DNA of 64,000 nucleotides from Pirellula sp. (GCA_013822725.1 PNKX01000001.1:268118-332117); one strand, 5' to 3'; positions 8,641 to 17,330 are shown, numbered from the stretch's first letter. The notes: generated by a model not told the origin, from the sequence alone. Translations and numbers: made by a program.

Positions 8641-9729
8641 ATGCCGCACCGCCGCATCGTTCTGCCGCTGGTCGTCCTCGCCATGCTTGCGGCTCAGCAT
8701 GCTCCTCGATCAACTCGAGAACTGACGGCCGCCGAGACCGAGCTTCCCGCCGGCCTCGGCACGTTTCAGCCAGTTGCGATCACTCCTGCGGGCCAAAAAT
8801 CGATCGACAAAGGCATGAAGTGGCTCCTCGGCGCCATGCGGCACGACGGCAAGATCGGCGCCGACGAAAACTACCCGCCCGATCTCAGCTGCACGGCGAT
8901 GCTCGGCCTCGCCCTGCTCGCCGAGGGGAACACTCCCTACGGCGGCCCCCATGCTGATGAACTGCGCCGCGTCCTCGACGCCGTGCTGAGCATGGCCGAT
9001 GCCCTGCCCAGCGGCGCGCGACGTCCCGGCCGGACGACGCTCGTCCAGCACAAGATCGGGCTCAACGCCGATCGTTTTCTCGCAGCGATTTTTCTCAGCG
9101 AAATCATCGGCGAGACGGGCGAGGTTGACGGCGACGTCCGCAAGACGCTCGAGCGACTCGTGCAGGACATCAGCGCGACGCAAGGCGCCGACGGCACCTG
9201 GGGCGACGAGAGTTGGGCGCCCGTGCTCGGCACGGTGCTCGGTTGGGAAAGCTTGCGCAACTCCGCTTCCTGCGGCATGAAGGTCGACGCTTCGGCCGAA
9301 CTTGTCGGCCAAGCCCTGCTCAAGCAACTTCGTCTAAAGCTGAAATCACAAGAAGGGTGGATGCACGACTTTTACAAGAACGCCTCCAGCATCCGCGTCC
9401 TGTATTCGATGGGCTATCGCGACGATCCGCTCTACCAGCAATCGCTCGAACGAACGATCTTCACCGCCCAGAAAGACGAACGTCCCTTCAAGGAAGCGGG
9501 AGGCGAAGAATACCTCGCGTTCTTCCTGGTGAGCGAATGTCTGCTCCAATCTCCTGGCGGCGAAGGAGTTTCGTGGTATCCGCTGGTGAGCGAGGGGCTG
9601 ATGAAGGTCCAAAATCCCGACGGCAGCTGGACCGGGCACCACTGCATCACGAATCGAACGTTCTGCACCGCGGCGGCGCTGTTGACGCTACAGACGCCGA
9701 ACTATTGCTTGTCGATTTCGAATCTATGA
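8641..9729 (+). CDS. Secreted alpha/alpha-toroid protein (squalene-cyclase/prenyltransferase-like), operon gene 1
   Basis: 362 residues with an N-terminal signal segment (about 1-31). Residues 45-350 carry helical repeats of the terpenoid-cyclase/prenyltransferase toroid type, with QW-like motifs such as GADGTWGDESW and NPDGSWTGHHC. It lacks the DxDD acid of squalene-hopene cyclases, so a cyclase reaction is unlikely; the fold is used in many bacterial exoproteins. Its stop overlaps the next start in ATGA, so the two are probably translationally coupled. Role unknown. Confidence 0.82.
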   Translation: MPHRRIVLPLVVLAMLAAQHAPRSTRELTAAETELPAGLGTFQPVAITPAGQKSIDKGMKWLLGAMRHDGKIGADENYPPDLSCTAMLGLALLAEGNTPYGGPHADELRRVLDAVLSMADALPSGARRPGRTTLVQHKIGLNADRFLAAIFLSEIIGETGEVDGDVRKTLERLVQDISATQGADGTWGDESWAPVLGTVLGWESLRNSASCGMKVDASAELVGQALLKQLRLKLKSQEGWMHDFYKNASSIRVLYSMGYRDDPLYQQSLERTIFTAQKDERPFKEAGGEEYLAFFLVSECLLQSPGGEGVSWYPLVSEGLMKVQNPDGSWTGHHCITNRTFCTAAALLTLQTPNYCLSISNL

Positions 9730-10922
9730 GCCGTCGACGCTGGGACACGTCGAGGCGACTGCCGGCAACGCTGCTCGCCTTATTCTCGCTCCTCGCGATC
9801 ACGAACTTCGTCCATGCGGAGCAATCGAAAGCGGCTGCGCCGGAGATCGATGCTTCCGTGATACACGGCGTCGATTGGCTCCTCGCTCAGCAACAGACCG
9901 ACGGCTCGTGGCGCTCCATAAAGTACTCGCAACTCGAAGCTGGCCCCGCGGCGACTGCACTCGCCGTCGCGACCCTCGCTCGCGTCGTGAACAAGGAGCC
10001 GGCAGCGTCTGCGCCAGCAACGGCGGCACGCCGGGCGATCCGCAACGCTCTCCCCTTTCTGCTGAACAACTTCTCGCCTGCCGGCTACCTCCGTTCACCC
10101 GCAGCCGCGAGCGAGTATCCCACCTACGCCACCGCGCTCACGCTCAGCGCGCTGGAACAGCTTCCGCCATCCGACCGTGAGCCGTACGCCGACGCCATCC
10201 AACGCATGCAAACCTATTTGGCGGCGGCTCAGGTCAGCGCGCCGTTGCCGAATAAATTAGCGACGGCAAACGACGTCGGCGGCTGGGGGCTCGTCGGCGG
10301 CGACCCGACTGACCCGAGCTCGTTCCGCACGGCTAACGTTTCGACGACGCGCTTCGCGCTCGAAGCGCTCGCACCGGTCGCCGCCGCGCACCCTGAGACG
10401 ATGAACCGCGCCAGGCAGTTTCTCGTTCGCCGCCAAAACGCCGACGGCGGCTTTGCGTTCCTCGACGATCCGCTCGATCAACTCAACAAGGCCGGCGCCA
10501 TCGACCCGCCGCGTGAAGGCGAAGACTTCATAGCACGCTCGTATGGTACGACTACCGCGGACGGCCTTCTCGCGTTGCGTGCCGCCGGACTCCCGGCAAA
10601 TGATCCGCGCGTTGCCGCCGCTATCGATTGGCTCAACTCCCACCCGCAGGTCGACGCCGTCCCCGGTTTCCCGTCGGACGAAGTTTCGACCGCCGCCGCC
10701 CAGGGATTGTTCTACTACTACGCCGCCGCGCTCGCCCGCGCGATGTCTGCCTATCCCGACGCTCAATTTGCCGCTCGGGCTCCCGAACTGGCCGCTGAGC
10801 TAGTCTCCCGCCAACGCTCCGACGGCTCGTGGGCCAATACAATTCCGACGATGCGTGAGGACGACCCGCTAACCGCGACATGCCTTGCCCTGGAAGCGCT
10901 TAACAACTTACGAAACCAATAG
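9726..10922 (+). CDS. Secreted alpha/alpha-toroid protein, operon gene 2
   Basis: 398 residues from the ATG at 9726, overlapping the upstream stop by four bases (ATGA); longer upstream starts would lie inside gene 1. Signal peptide about 1-34 (MSRRRWDTSRRLPATLLALF...VHA). The mature part is a toroid: WLLAQQQTDGSW near 48-59, RRQNADGGFAFLDDP in the middle and VSRQRSDGSWANTIP near the end. The 12-bp gap to gene 3 supports one transcript. No catalytic acid motif typical of a terpene cyclase is seen. Probably a structural or binding toroid; substrate unknown. Confidence 0.82.
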   Translation: MSRRRWDTSRRLPATLLALFSLLAITNFVHAEQSKAAAPEIDASVIHGVDWLLAQQQTDGSWRSIKYSQLEAGPAATALAVATLARVVNKEPAASAPATAARRAIRNALPFLLNNFSPAGYLRSPAAASEYPTYATALTLSALEQLPPSDREPYADAIQRMQTYLAAAQVSAPLPNKLATANDVGGWGLVGGDPTDPSSFRTANVSTTRFALEALAPVAAAHPETMNRARQFLVRRQNADGGFAFLDDPLDQLNKAGAIDPPREGEDFIARSYGTTTADGLLALRAAGLPANDPRVAAAIDWLNSHPQVDAVPGFPSDEVSTAAAQGLFYYYAAALARAMSAYPDAQFAARAPELAAELVSRQRSDGSWANTIPTMREDDPLTATCLALEALNNLRNQ

Positions 10923-10933
10923 CGTTCCCCTAA

Positions 10934-13282
10934 GTGCGAAGAATCGAGAGCTCAAGCTTGTCCACGCAACGCATCTGCCGCATCCTCCTCATGGCGATCG
11001 CCATGGCGTCGCTGCTCGCGCGCATGCCACGCATCGCCGCTCAATCCACTGGCGGCGTCACGGCTGAACAAGTCAACGAGGCGATCGCCGACGGCGTTCG
11101 CTTCCTCAAGTCAGAACAGCGCGACGACGGCACTTGGGAAGAGCGCGCCCTCTACGCCGGCGGCCTCACGCCGCTCGCTACCCTGGCACTGTTGCAATCG
11201 GGCTGCGGCGTGCAAGACGAAGCGGTCGCCAAAGCTCTCAAGCATCTCCGCCAATTCCATGCCGACGCCACTTACACGACCGCGCTCCAAACGATGGTCT
11301 TCTGCTACGCCGAGCCCGAACGCGATCTCATCCTCATCCAACGCAACGTCCGTTGGCTTGAGGAACACCAAATCCGCGACGGCGAGAACGCCGGCATGTG
11401 GGCCATCCCCACGCTCGGCACGCCCGATCACACCGACAACTCGATGACCCACATGGCCATGCTCGCGCTCTATGAAGCCGAGCGCGTCGGCGTCACCGCT
11501 GCGGACGAAACGTGGCGCTTGGCCCTCGCCTATTGGCGCCGTTCGCAGAATCCCGACGGCTCGTGGGGCTGGGGCCCCGGTTACCCCGGCACGGGCAGCA
11601 TGACGGCCGCCGGCATCGCTTCGGTCCTCGCCGCTTCCCAACGACTCGAACCGGCCGACGCTCGCGTCACTGGCGAGGCGATCGCCTGCTGCCAGCCGCA
11701 AGCGCCCAACAAGCATGTCGATCTCGCCAACTCCTGGTTGCAACGCAACTTCTCGGTGAATCGCAATCCGGGCGTCGACTATTGGCATTCGTACTTCCTG
11801 TTTGCCTTGGAGCGCGTCGGCCGGATCACCGCGCAACGGTTTATCGGCGATCACGATTGGTATCGCGAAGGCGCCGAGACTGTCGTGGGCTTGCAACTCC
11901 TCGACGGTTCCTGGCCTTCTGATCTCGACGAAGAGCACCTCAACGACACTCGAGTCTCGACCAGCTTTTACTTGCTCTTTCTATCGAAGGGCCGCCGTCC
12001 GCTGCTGCTCGCCCACTTGAAGCATGAGCCGCACGGCGATTGGCGACGCCATCGCGGCGCCTTGCACAATCTCGTCGCTACGGTCGAGCATGCCTGGCAG
12101 GTTCCGCTCGCTCACCAGGTCGTCGACGTCGGCCCCGCCACGGTTGAAGACCTGCTCCAAACGCCGGTGCTCTATATCAGCGGCCACGACGCTCCGGAAT
12201 TCTCCGCGGAAGAGAAGCGAAAGCTCCGCATGTACGTCGACCGGGGCGGCTTCCTCTTCTTCGATCAGTCGTGCGCTGGGGGCGACTTCGATGCTGCGGT
12301 CCGCAAACTCATCGCCGAGTTGTTCCCCGGCCCCGACGCCAAACTCTCTCCGCTGCCCCCGAGCCACCCGATCTGGCGGATGGAACGTCCGATTGATCCG
12401 GCGAGTGCGCCGATGTTGTGGGGCGTCGACGTCAGTTGTCGCACCGCGGTAGTCTACGCGTCCGACGACCTCGCTTGCCGTTGGGAGTTGATGGGCCGCG
12501 GCCGTGAACTCGCCTACCCGCCGGCGGTCCGGGCGCGGGTCGAGCAAGCCGAGACGCTTGGTCTCAACATTCTTGCCTACGCCACCAATCGCGAAGTCGC
12601 CTTCAAGGACCCGTCGCTGCCAACGGTCGACGGCGGAGACGAGGCCGACCACCCGCGCGGCCAGATCCGCATCGCCAACATCCTTCACCCCGGCGGCTGC
12701 GAAGGGGCTCCGGGCGCGTTACGCAATTTGCTCCGTCTCGCCGATCGCGAGTTGCGCGTGACCATCGCCGTCCCGCAGGAAGTGTCGCTTGCCTCGCCGG
12801 CGCTGTTCACCAACAACTTCCTGATGTTCCACGGCCGCTCGGCGTTTGAACTGACGCCGGCGGAGCGCGCTGGTCTGAAGGAGTTCGTCGCGCGCGGCGG
12901 CACGATCTTGGCCGATGCGATTTGTGCGAATCGCGATTTTACGGACTCGCTGCGCAAGGAGCTCGGCGTCATCTTCCCCGAGACGCCGCTGAAGCCGATC
13001 CCTGCCGACGACCCGCTCTTCACGACGGAGTTCGGCGGCTATGATCTTTCCAAGGTGACGCGAAATCGCTCGGCAGGCGCCGACGGGACGATAACGCCTG
13101 CCGGCGAAACGCACGCTCACCCTCAGCTCGAGTCGATCAAGATCGACGATCGTCATGTCATCATCTTCTCGCCCTACGACCTGAGCTGCGCCCTGGAAGG
13201 CCCCGCCCCGCAGTGCGAGGGCTACTCGCGAAAGGACGCGGCTCGCATCAGCCTGAACGTGCTGCTGTACGCGGTTCATTGA
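10934..13282 (+). CDS. Secreted toroid protein with two DUF4159 domains, operon gene 3
   Basis: 782 residues if it starts at the GTG at 10934; a TTG at 10958 with GAGAG upstream is an alternative that also leaves a good signal peptide (RILLMAIAMASLLARM). Residues 45-380 form a toroid (FLKSEQRDDGTWEE, SQNPDGSWGWGPGYPG, QLLDGSWPSD). Two DUF4159-like domains follow. The first, about 392-560, has PVLYISGHDAPEFS and MYVDRGGFLFFDQSC; the second, about 583-780, has FLMFHGRSAFELT and FVARGGTILADAICA. DUF4159 resembles class I glutamine-amidotransferase-like flavodoxin folds but lacks an evident catalytic triad. The internal DUF4159 duplication is visible directly. Role unknown. Confidence 0.85.
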   Translation: MRRIESSSLSTQRICRILLMAIAMASLLARMPRIAAQSTGGVTAEQVNEAIADGVRFLKSEQRDDGTWEERALYAGGLTPLATLALLQSGCGVQDEAVAKALKHLRQFHADATYTTALQTMVFCYAEPERDLILIQRNVRWLEEHQIRDGENAGMWAIPTLGTPDHTDNSMTHMAMLALYEAERVGVTAADETWRLALAYWRRSQNPDGSWGWGPGYPGTGSMTAAGIASVLAASQRLEPADARVTGEAIACCQPQAPNKHVDLANSWLQRNFSVNRNPGVDYWHSYFLFALERVGRITAQRFIGDHDWYREGAETVVGLQLLDGSWPSDLDEEHLNDTRVSTSFYLLFLSKGRRPLLLAHLKHEPHGDWRRHRGALHNLVATVEHAWQVPLAHQVVDVGPATVEDLLQTPVLYISGHDAPEFSAEEKRKLRMYVDRGGFLFFDQSCAGGDFDAAVRKLIAELFPGPDAKLSPLPPSHPIWRMERPIDPASAPMLWGVDVSCRTAVVYASDDLACRWELMGRGRELAYPPAVRARVEQAETLGLNILAYATNREVAFKDPSLPTVDGGDEADHPRGQIRIANILHPGGCEGAPGALRNLLRLADRELRVTIAVPQEVSLASPALFTNNFLMFHGRSAFELTPAERAGLKEFVARGGTILADAICANRDFTDSLRKELGVIFPETPLKPIPADDPLFTTEFGGYDLSKVTRNRSAGADGTITPAGETHAHPQLESIKIDDRHVIIFSPYDLSCALEGPAPQCEGYSRKDAARISLNVLLYAVH

Positions 13283-13706
13283 AACGTTTGACGAGGCGTC
13301 TCCTCCATTTGACGCTTCGCCGCACACGACGATGCGCGGCGAACTCTCGCGACTGCGCAATCAGCGAAACGCCAGCATCGGCGGCGTCTCCAATTTTTAG
13401 GCAGCAAGATTTTCCACTTTTTTGGCGCCACTTACCGACTCCCCGTTGCTGTAGCGGGGTTTTAAGTCACGTGCGACCCAATTCCGCGAACAGTACCGCA
13501 GCAGAACGCTGACTCCGGAACGGCCCGCTGGACGAAGTCGCCCTTGTCCTCGCTGTCCCTGTTTGTTGACCCCGTTTTCCGCCCCAGTACCATGGGGTTT
13601 GCCGGGCAACCTTGCGCCCGGCGGCATTTCTCGGCCAGCCGGCCGAAATCGGAACAGACCCGCCGCCCGTTGCCAGCCGCATCCATTCTCTGGGGGAGGC
13701 TGCGCC
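13283..13706. other. Spacer between toroid operon and peroxidase gene
   Basis: 424 bp with no credible gene. It contains a likely terminator at 13439-13464 and GC-rich palindromic sequence around 13600-13660 (GGGCAACCTTGCGCCC, TCGGCCAGCCGGCCGA) upstream of the strong GGGGGAGG ribosome-binding site of the peroxidase. A leader structure is possible, but it matches no riboswitch I know. Confidence 0.5.
13439..13464 (+). terminator. Possible intrinsic terminator
   Basis: CCCCG, a nine-base loop, CGGGG, then TTTTAA. Short stem, 160 bp after the third toroid gene. Confidence 0.4.
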
Positions 13707-15125
13707 ATGTCGTTTGCTCGTTGGACCACTATGACACGACTCCGCCGCATCGAGTTGTTCGCTTTGATCGCCGCCGCTCTTTGCGGGCCGCGATCGCTGC
13801 AGGCCGCTTCGCCGGGCGTGCCGGCGTTGCCGACCGCGACTGCTGACTATGTGAAGTACGCGATTACAGATCTACCGACGCATTTTGCTAGCGGCGCGGT
13901 TGCCAGCCTCAAGAATACGCCGCCGACAAATCCAATCACCAACGCCGGCGCCACGCTCGGCCGGGTCCTCTTTTATGACGAACGCCTGTCTCACAGCGAC
14001 GGGTTGAGTTGTTCCTCTTGCCACAAACAAGAGAACGATTTCTCCGACCCTGCGACGAAGAGCGTCGGCTTCGAAGGAGGACTCACCGGTCGGCATTCGA
14101 TGGGACTGAGCAACGGCGCCTATTACGCCAACGGCAAATTTTTCTGGAACCAGCGCGCCAACACGCTTGAGGACCAGGTCCTCATGCCGATTCAAGATCC
14201 GGTCGAGATGGGGACGAATCTGACGCAGCTCACCGCGGAGCTGTCTGCCACGACGTTCTATCCCACGTTGTTCCAAAACGCCTTCGGCACGCCGGAGGTG
14301 ACTTCGGATCGAATCTCCAAATCGCTCGCTCAATTTGTGCGGTCGATGGTCACCTACCAGTCGAAGTTCGACGCGGCGGTCGCTGCCGGCTCCCCAACGA
14401 CGCCTAACTACGCAGCCGCCGGTTACACGCAGCAGGAGATTGACGGCGCCGGACTGTTCCACGGCGCCGGACGCTGCAATCAGTGCCATGTCACCGCCGC
14501 GCAAATCGGCGACGCCCCGCGCAACATCGGCCTCGACGCCGACAACTCCGCCGATATTGGCGTCAATCCTCCAGGCGTCGGACAGTTCAAAACGCCGTCC
14601 CTTCGCAACGCAGAAGTTCGCGACGGTTACATGCACGACGGCCGGTTCACCAGCCTGGAGCAAGTGGTCGAGTTCTACAGCACCGGCATTCAAAACAACC
14701 CAAATCTCGATGCACGTCTCAAGGTCGGCGGCCAGCCGCTGCATCTCAATCTCACGGCAACGCAGAAGGCCGCTCTCGTCGCGTTCCTCAAGACCCTCAC
14801 CGATCAAAGCTTCCTCAGCAACGAGCTCTTCAGCGACCCGTTCGTGCAGCTGGCCGGCGACTTCGACAACAATGGCGCCGTCGACGGCAACGACCTCGCG
14901 GTTTGGAAAACGGCCTTCGGCTCGACGAACGGCGCCGACGCCGACGGCGACGGCGATTCCGACGGGCAGGACTATCTCGCGTGGCAGCGCAACTTCGGGT
15001 TGACGTGGGAAGACATGGCGACGTCCGTCGCCGCGGCTGCAGCCGTGCCCGAACCCTCTGCTGCGGCGATTCTCAGCATGGCGGGCGTCGCGCTGGCGAC
15101 GTTCCACCGGCGTCGACGCGCGTGA
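13707..15125 (+). CDS. Diheme cytochrome c peroxidase (CcpA/MauG type) with dockerin-like and PEP-CTERM tail
   Basis: 472 residues; start set by GGGGGAGG seven bases before the ATG at 13707. Signal peptide about 1-34. Two covalent haem sites, C102-S-S-C-H106 and C257-N-Q-C-H261, mark the bacterial diheme peroxidase family; the segment NGKFFWNQRANTLEDQVLMP and the later MHDGRFTSLEQVVEFY are typical. After residue about 385 come two calcium-loop-like units (DFDNNGAVDGNDLAVWK, DADGDGDSDGQDYLAWQ) and a PEP-CTERM sorting tail (AVPEPSAAAILS, hydrophobic, RRRRA). Periplasmic peroxidase or MauG-like oxidase carried to the surface by the tail (inference). Confidence 0.93.
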   Translation: MSFARWTTMTRLRRIELFALIAAALCGPRSLQAASPGVPALPTATADYVKYAITDLPTHFASGAVASLKNTPPTNPITNAGATLGRVLFYDERLSHSDGLSCSSCHKQENDFSDPATKSVGFEGGLTGRHSMGLSNGAYYANGKFFWNQRANTLEDQVLMPIQDPVEMGTNLTQLTAELSATTFYPTLFQNAFGTPEVTSDRISKSLAQFVRSMVTYQSKFDAAVAAGSPTTPNYAAAGYTQQEIDGAGLFHGAGRCNQCHVTAAQIGDAPRNIGLDADNSADIGVNPPGVGQFKTPSLRNAEVRDGYMHDGRFTSLEQVVEFYSTGIQNNPNLDARLKVGGQPLHLNLTATQKAALVAFLKTLTDQSFLSNELFSDPFVQLAGDFDNNGAVDGNDLAVWKTAFGSTNGADADGDGDSDGQDYLAWQRNFGLTWEDMATSVAAAAAVPEPSAAAILSMAGVALATFHRRRRA

Positions 15126-15129
15126 GAAA

Positions 15130-15167
15130 CAAAAACGCCTCGCGGCCTGAGGCCGCGAGGCGTTTTT
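15130..15167. terminator. Strong bidirectional terminator
   Basis: Perfect 17-bp stem (AAAAACGCCTCGCGGCC / GGCCGCGAGGCGTTTTT) with a TGA loop. A and T tracts on both sides let it act on both strands. Confidence 0.9.
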
Positions 15168-15190
15168 GCGTAGGTCTCTTTGTGGCGTTA

Positions 15191-15278
15191 TCAGCCCCTG
15201 GCTCCGCCCGGGGGTCGAATCGCGCACCATGCCACTTCGATCGGCGGCGCGACCCCCTGGCGGAGCCAGGGGCTACAC
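15191..15278. repeat. Composite REP-like element, variant core
   Basis: Left palindrome CCCCTGGCTCCGCCCGGGGG, right palindrome CCCCCTGGCGGAGCCAGGGG, then CTACACA. The core differs from copies 1, 2 and 4. It lies between the convergent peroxidase and HMA genes. Confidence 0.75.
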
Positions 15279-15304
15279 AGTCGAACGAAGTCAATGCTCG
15301 CCGC

Positions 15305-15862
15305 TTACTTCTTCTCTGGCAGGCTCGCGTGGAACCCTGCTTTGTGAAGGGCTTGGAACGCCGCCTTCGGTTCGAAGTCGCCTTCGATGACGAAGGACGT
15401 TTCCTTTGGCTTCAGGCTGTCGCCAGTGACGCCTTCGACCTTGGCGAGCGCGCCCTTGATCGCCTTGACGCAGGCGCCGCAGCAATTGTGGACGCCGGTG
15501 ACTTCGAGGCTCGTCACCTTCTCTTTCGGCAACTTGGCCTTCGGCCACTTTACTTCCTTGTTGTCGAGCTTACCGTGAAAACCGGCGGCGGCGATCTGAT
15601 CGACGGCGGCCTGCACGGCGGCGAGGTCGGAGCCGACGAGCGCAACCGTGCCGTTTTCTTGATCAATCTCCGCGGCGACTTCGACGGGATTCTTCTCGTC
15701 TTCGACGGCCTTGGCGACCGCCTCTTCGATGGCGGCGGCGCAACCGGGGCAGCACATGTGGACGCCCTTCAGCGAAACTTTTTCCTCAGCGCGGACGTCG
15801 CTGACGAAGGCGACCGAACCGAGGGCCAGCAGCGCCGTCAGCGTGCGGGATAGAAGCGTCAT
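15305..15862 (-). CDS. Periplasmic protein with two heavy-metal-associated (HMA) domains
   Basis: 185 residues; start at 15862 with GAGG upstream. The longer frame reads through a tandem repeat (RSWRSWRSW) and is spurious. Signal peptide 1-25 (MTLLSRTLTALLALGSVAFV...RA). HMA domain 1 is about 28-100 with H35-M-C-C-P-G-C41; HMA domain 2 is about 117-185 with H125-N-C-C-G-A-C131. Both replace the usual MxCxxC by xCCxxC, giving an extra Cys per site. A copper or mercury ligand role is the family expectation; no ATPase or regulator is next to it. Confidence 0.85.
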   Translation of the reverse strand: MTLLSRTLTALLALGSVAFVSDVRAEEKVSLKGVHMCCPGCAAAIEEAVAKAVEDEKNPVEVAAEIDQENGTVALVGSDLAAVQAAVDQIAAAGFHGKLDNKEVKWPKAKLPKEKVTSLEVTGVHNCCGACVKAIKGALAKVEGVTGDSLKPKETSFVIEGDFEPKAAFQALHKAGFHASLPEKK

Positions 15863-15991
15863 GAGAACCTCGCTAGGTTGGAAATGGAGAAGCGGCAATA
15901 GACGGAAAAGCGGCCCTTCAGCGTAGCGGACTCGCGGCGTGGCGTCGAATCTTTTCCTAGATTCCGTAGGAAAACTGCAACGTTCAAAGAC

Positions 15992-16242
15992 TAACCGCCA
16001 AGGACGCCAAGGACGCCAAGAGCGCCAAGAGCGCCAAGAGCGCCAAGAGCGCCAAGAAAATGCGGGGAGGAATTGAACCACAACGGCACAACGGGCACGA
16101 CGAAAGAGGAGAAAAGATGAAGAATATGGAACCGCAGATAAACGCGGATGAACGCAGAAAGTATTTATTGGCGTTTATCTGCGTTTATCCGCGGTTCCAT
16201 CATTCTTTGCATTCCCTTGGCGCTCTTGGCGTCCTTGGCGGT
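15992..16242. repeat. Nested inverted repeats with a 9-bp tandem array
   Basis: Outer arms: AACCGCCAAGGACGCCAAGG, running into tandem GCGCCAAGA units up to about 16056, pair with CTTGGCGCTCTTGGCGTCC..GGCGGTT (16217-16242). Inner arms: GGAACCGCAGATAAACGCGG (16128 on) and TGCGTTTATCCGCGGTTCC (ending 16198). The 15863-16297 spacer contains little else. Confidence 0.85.
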
Positions 16243-16297
16243 TCAAATAAAACGACTTGGCAGGTTTCCTGCTGGATTCCGCCGCGACGTTGGCGTC

Positions 16298-16582
16298 TCA
16301 CAAGACCGGCTTCAGCGACGTCTGATGGGAGCCTTGATACGCGTGGCTTCCTTGGCAGTGCTCGGCGTCTAGGCGCGATCGATGTTCGATGTGAACCTGC
16401 GGACCCGCCGCCAACTGCTGCTTGCGGAGCTTCACTTCGCCGTTGCAATAGAGGCAGCGGATTTCTCGCGCGCCGTCGCTGGAGAGATCCGCCACGGCAA
16501 TCTGGACCCAACGCCATTCTTTTTTGCCGTCGATCTTATGCAGTCGCTTTTCTTCGCACCGCACCATCGTATCTTTGGCCAT
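16298..16582 (-). CDS. Small zinc-ribbon-like hypothetical protein
   Basis: 94 residues; GAGAGG lies nine bases before the ATG at 16582. The N-terminal half is basic (RCEEKRLHKIDGKKEWRWVQ). The core has C-L-Y-C (about 43-46), then QVHIEHRSRLDAEHCQGSH, giving a Cys/His pattern suited to one zinc ion. I recall similar short proteins (HGPxDHVEHxSRxD...C) in planctomycete genomes but no function for them. Cytoplasmic, no signal peptide. Confidence 0.7.
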   Translation of the reverse strand: MAKDTMVRCEEKRLHKIDGKKEWRWVQIAVADLSSDGAREIRCLYCNGEVKLRKQQLAAGPQVHIEHRSRLDAEHCQGSHAYQGSHQTSLKPVL

Positions 16583-16619
16583 TCGAACAACCTCTCCGCA
16601 AATATACCGCTGGGCGAAC

Positions 16620-16817
16620 TTAAGAAGCTTGCTTCCGCGAACGCCGGATTTGTTTTTTCGGTTCCACCGCTTCGAACTTCTTCAGCGAGTCGCAACGAAT
16701 CTTGGTGCTGATGCGCGCGAGCGCGACCTGGGCTTCCAAGCCGCCGCGATCAATGAACAGAATCTCACCGATTTCGCCCTCTTCGGTGAGAACTTTTTCG
16801 CCCTTTTTGAACGTCAT
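16620..16817 (-). CDS. Small hypothetical protein
   Basis: 65 residues (MTFKKGEKVLTEEGEIGEIL...), charged, with a small beta-rich core resembling KOW/SH3-like barrels and a basic C-terminus (PKKQIRRSRKQAS). No ribosome-binding site is clear, but composition and strand agree with the neighbouring small genes, and opposite-strand frames look like shadows. Confidence 0.55.
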   Translation of the reverse strand: MTFKKGEKVLTEEGEIGEILFIDRGGLEAQVALARISTKIRCDSLKKFEAVEPKKQIRRSRKQAS

Positions 16818-16870
16818 GGCATGCTCGTCGGTTCGGTCGAGGGATGGAGAATGGAAGTGCGGCGAAGGCG

Positions 16871-17116
16871 TCAGCTGTAGGGCGCCTTCGGTTTGAGCTG
16901 GGGCATCCAGGCGGCGCGCGGAGGCGTCCCCGTCGGCGCTGCGTCCGTCCGCAGCAAATTGAACTCGGCTTCGGTCCGCCAGACGGCGGTCCCGGTCGCT
17001 CCGTTGCTAGTCTCGATGACCAGATAGTCGCCTAGATTGGGTTCGCCGCTGATGGTGAGCTTGGCGTGCGGCGGAATGGAGCGGCCGCTGAGATTGAAGA
17101 GGATGTGTTGCGTCAT
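16871..17116 (-). CDS. Small hypothetical protein
   Basis: 81 residues from the ATG at 17116 (GTGGAGGCA just upstream supplies GGAG). Sequence MTQHILFNLSGRSIPPHAKL..., with NLGDYLVIETSNGATGTAVW in the middle and a Pro-rich tail. No known domain. An open frame extending to 17554 overlaps glgX in another frame and is not coding there. The 214 bp from here to the glgX stop hold nothing recognisable. Confidence 0.55.
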   Translation of the reverse strand: MTQHILFNLSGRSIPPHAKLTISGEPNLGDYLVIETSNGATGTAVWRTEAEFNLLRTDAAPTGTPPRAAWMPQLKPKAPYS

Positions 17117-17330
17117 TGCCTCCACTGTAGTCGTTCGGAGCGGGGCTAAGGCGTTAATTCCTCTGCTTTGGCGATTTAAGCGCGCTAGGAGAGGCCAACG
17201 CGGCAAAATGAGCGCCGTTGAGGGCAACCGTCGTCCTGAACGACATGCCAGCACATGCCCACGCAACGCCTGCCGCTGGGCCAACCAGCAGCGAAGCGTT
17301 ATGCGGTAGATGCAGGAGGGCTCAGCAGCT

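Noticed and set aside
13872..15230. 452-codon minus-strand open frame
   Set aside because: Antisense shadow of the diheme peroxidase gene, which has clear haem motifs and a strong ribosome-binding site.
14483..15853. 456-codon plus-strand open frame
   Set aside because: Runs out of frame through the peroxidase gene, a terminator, a REP-like element and antisense to the HMA gene; composition is not protein-like.
16021..16056. Short tandem array considered as CRISPR
   Set aside because: Units are 9 bp with no spacers, and no cas genes are nearby.
15863..16081. N-terminal extension of the HMA protein
   Set aside because: RSWRSWRSW is a translated tandem DNA repeat; a signal peptide begins at 15862.
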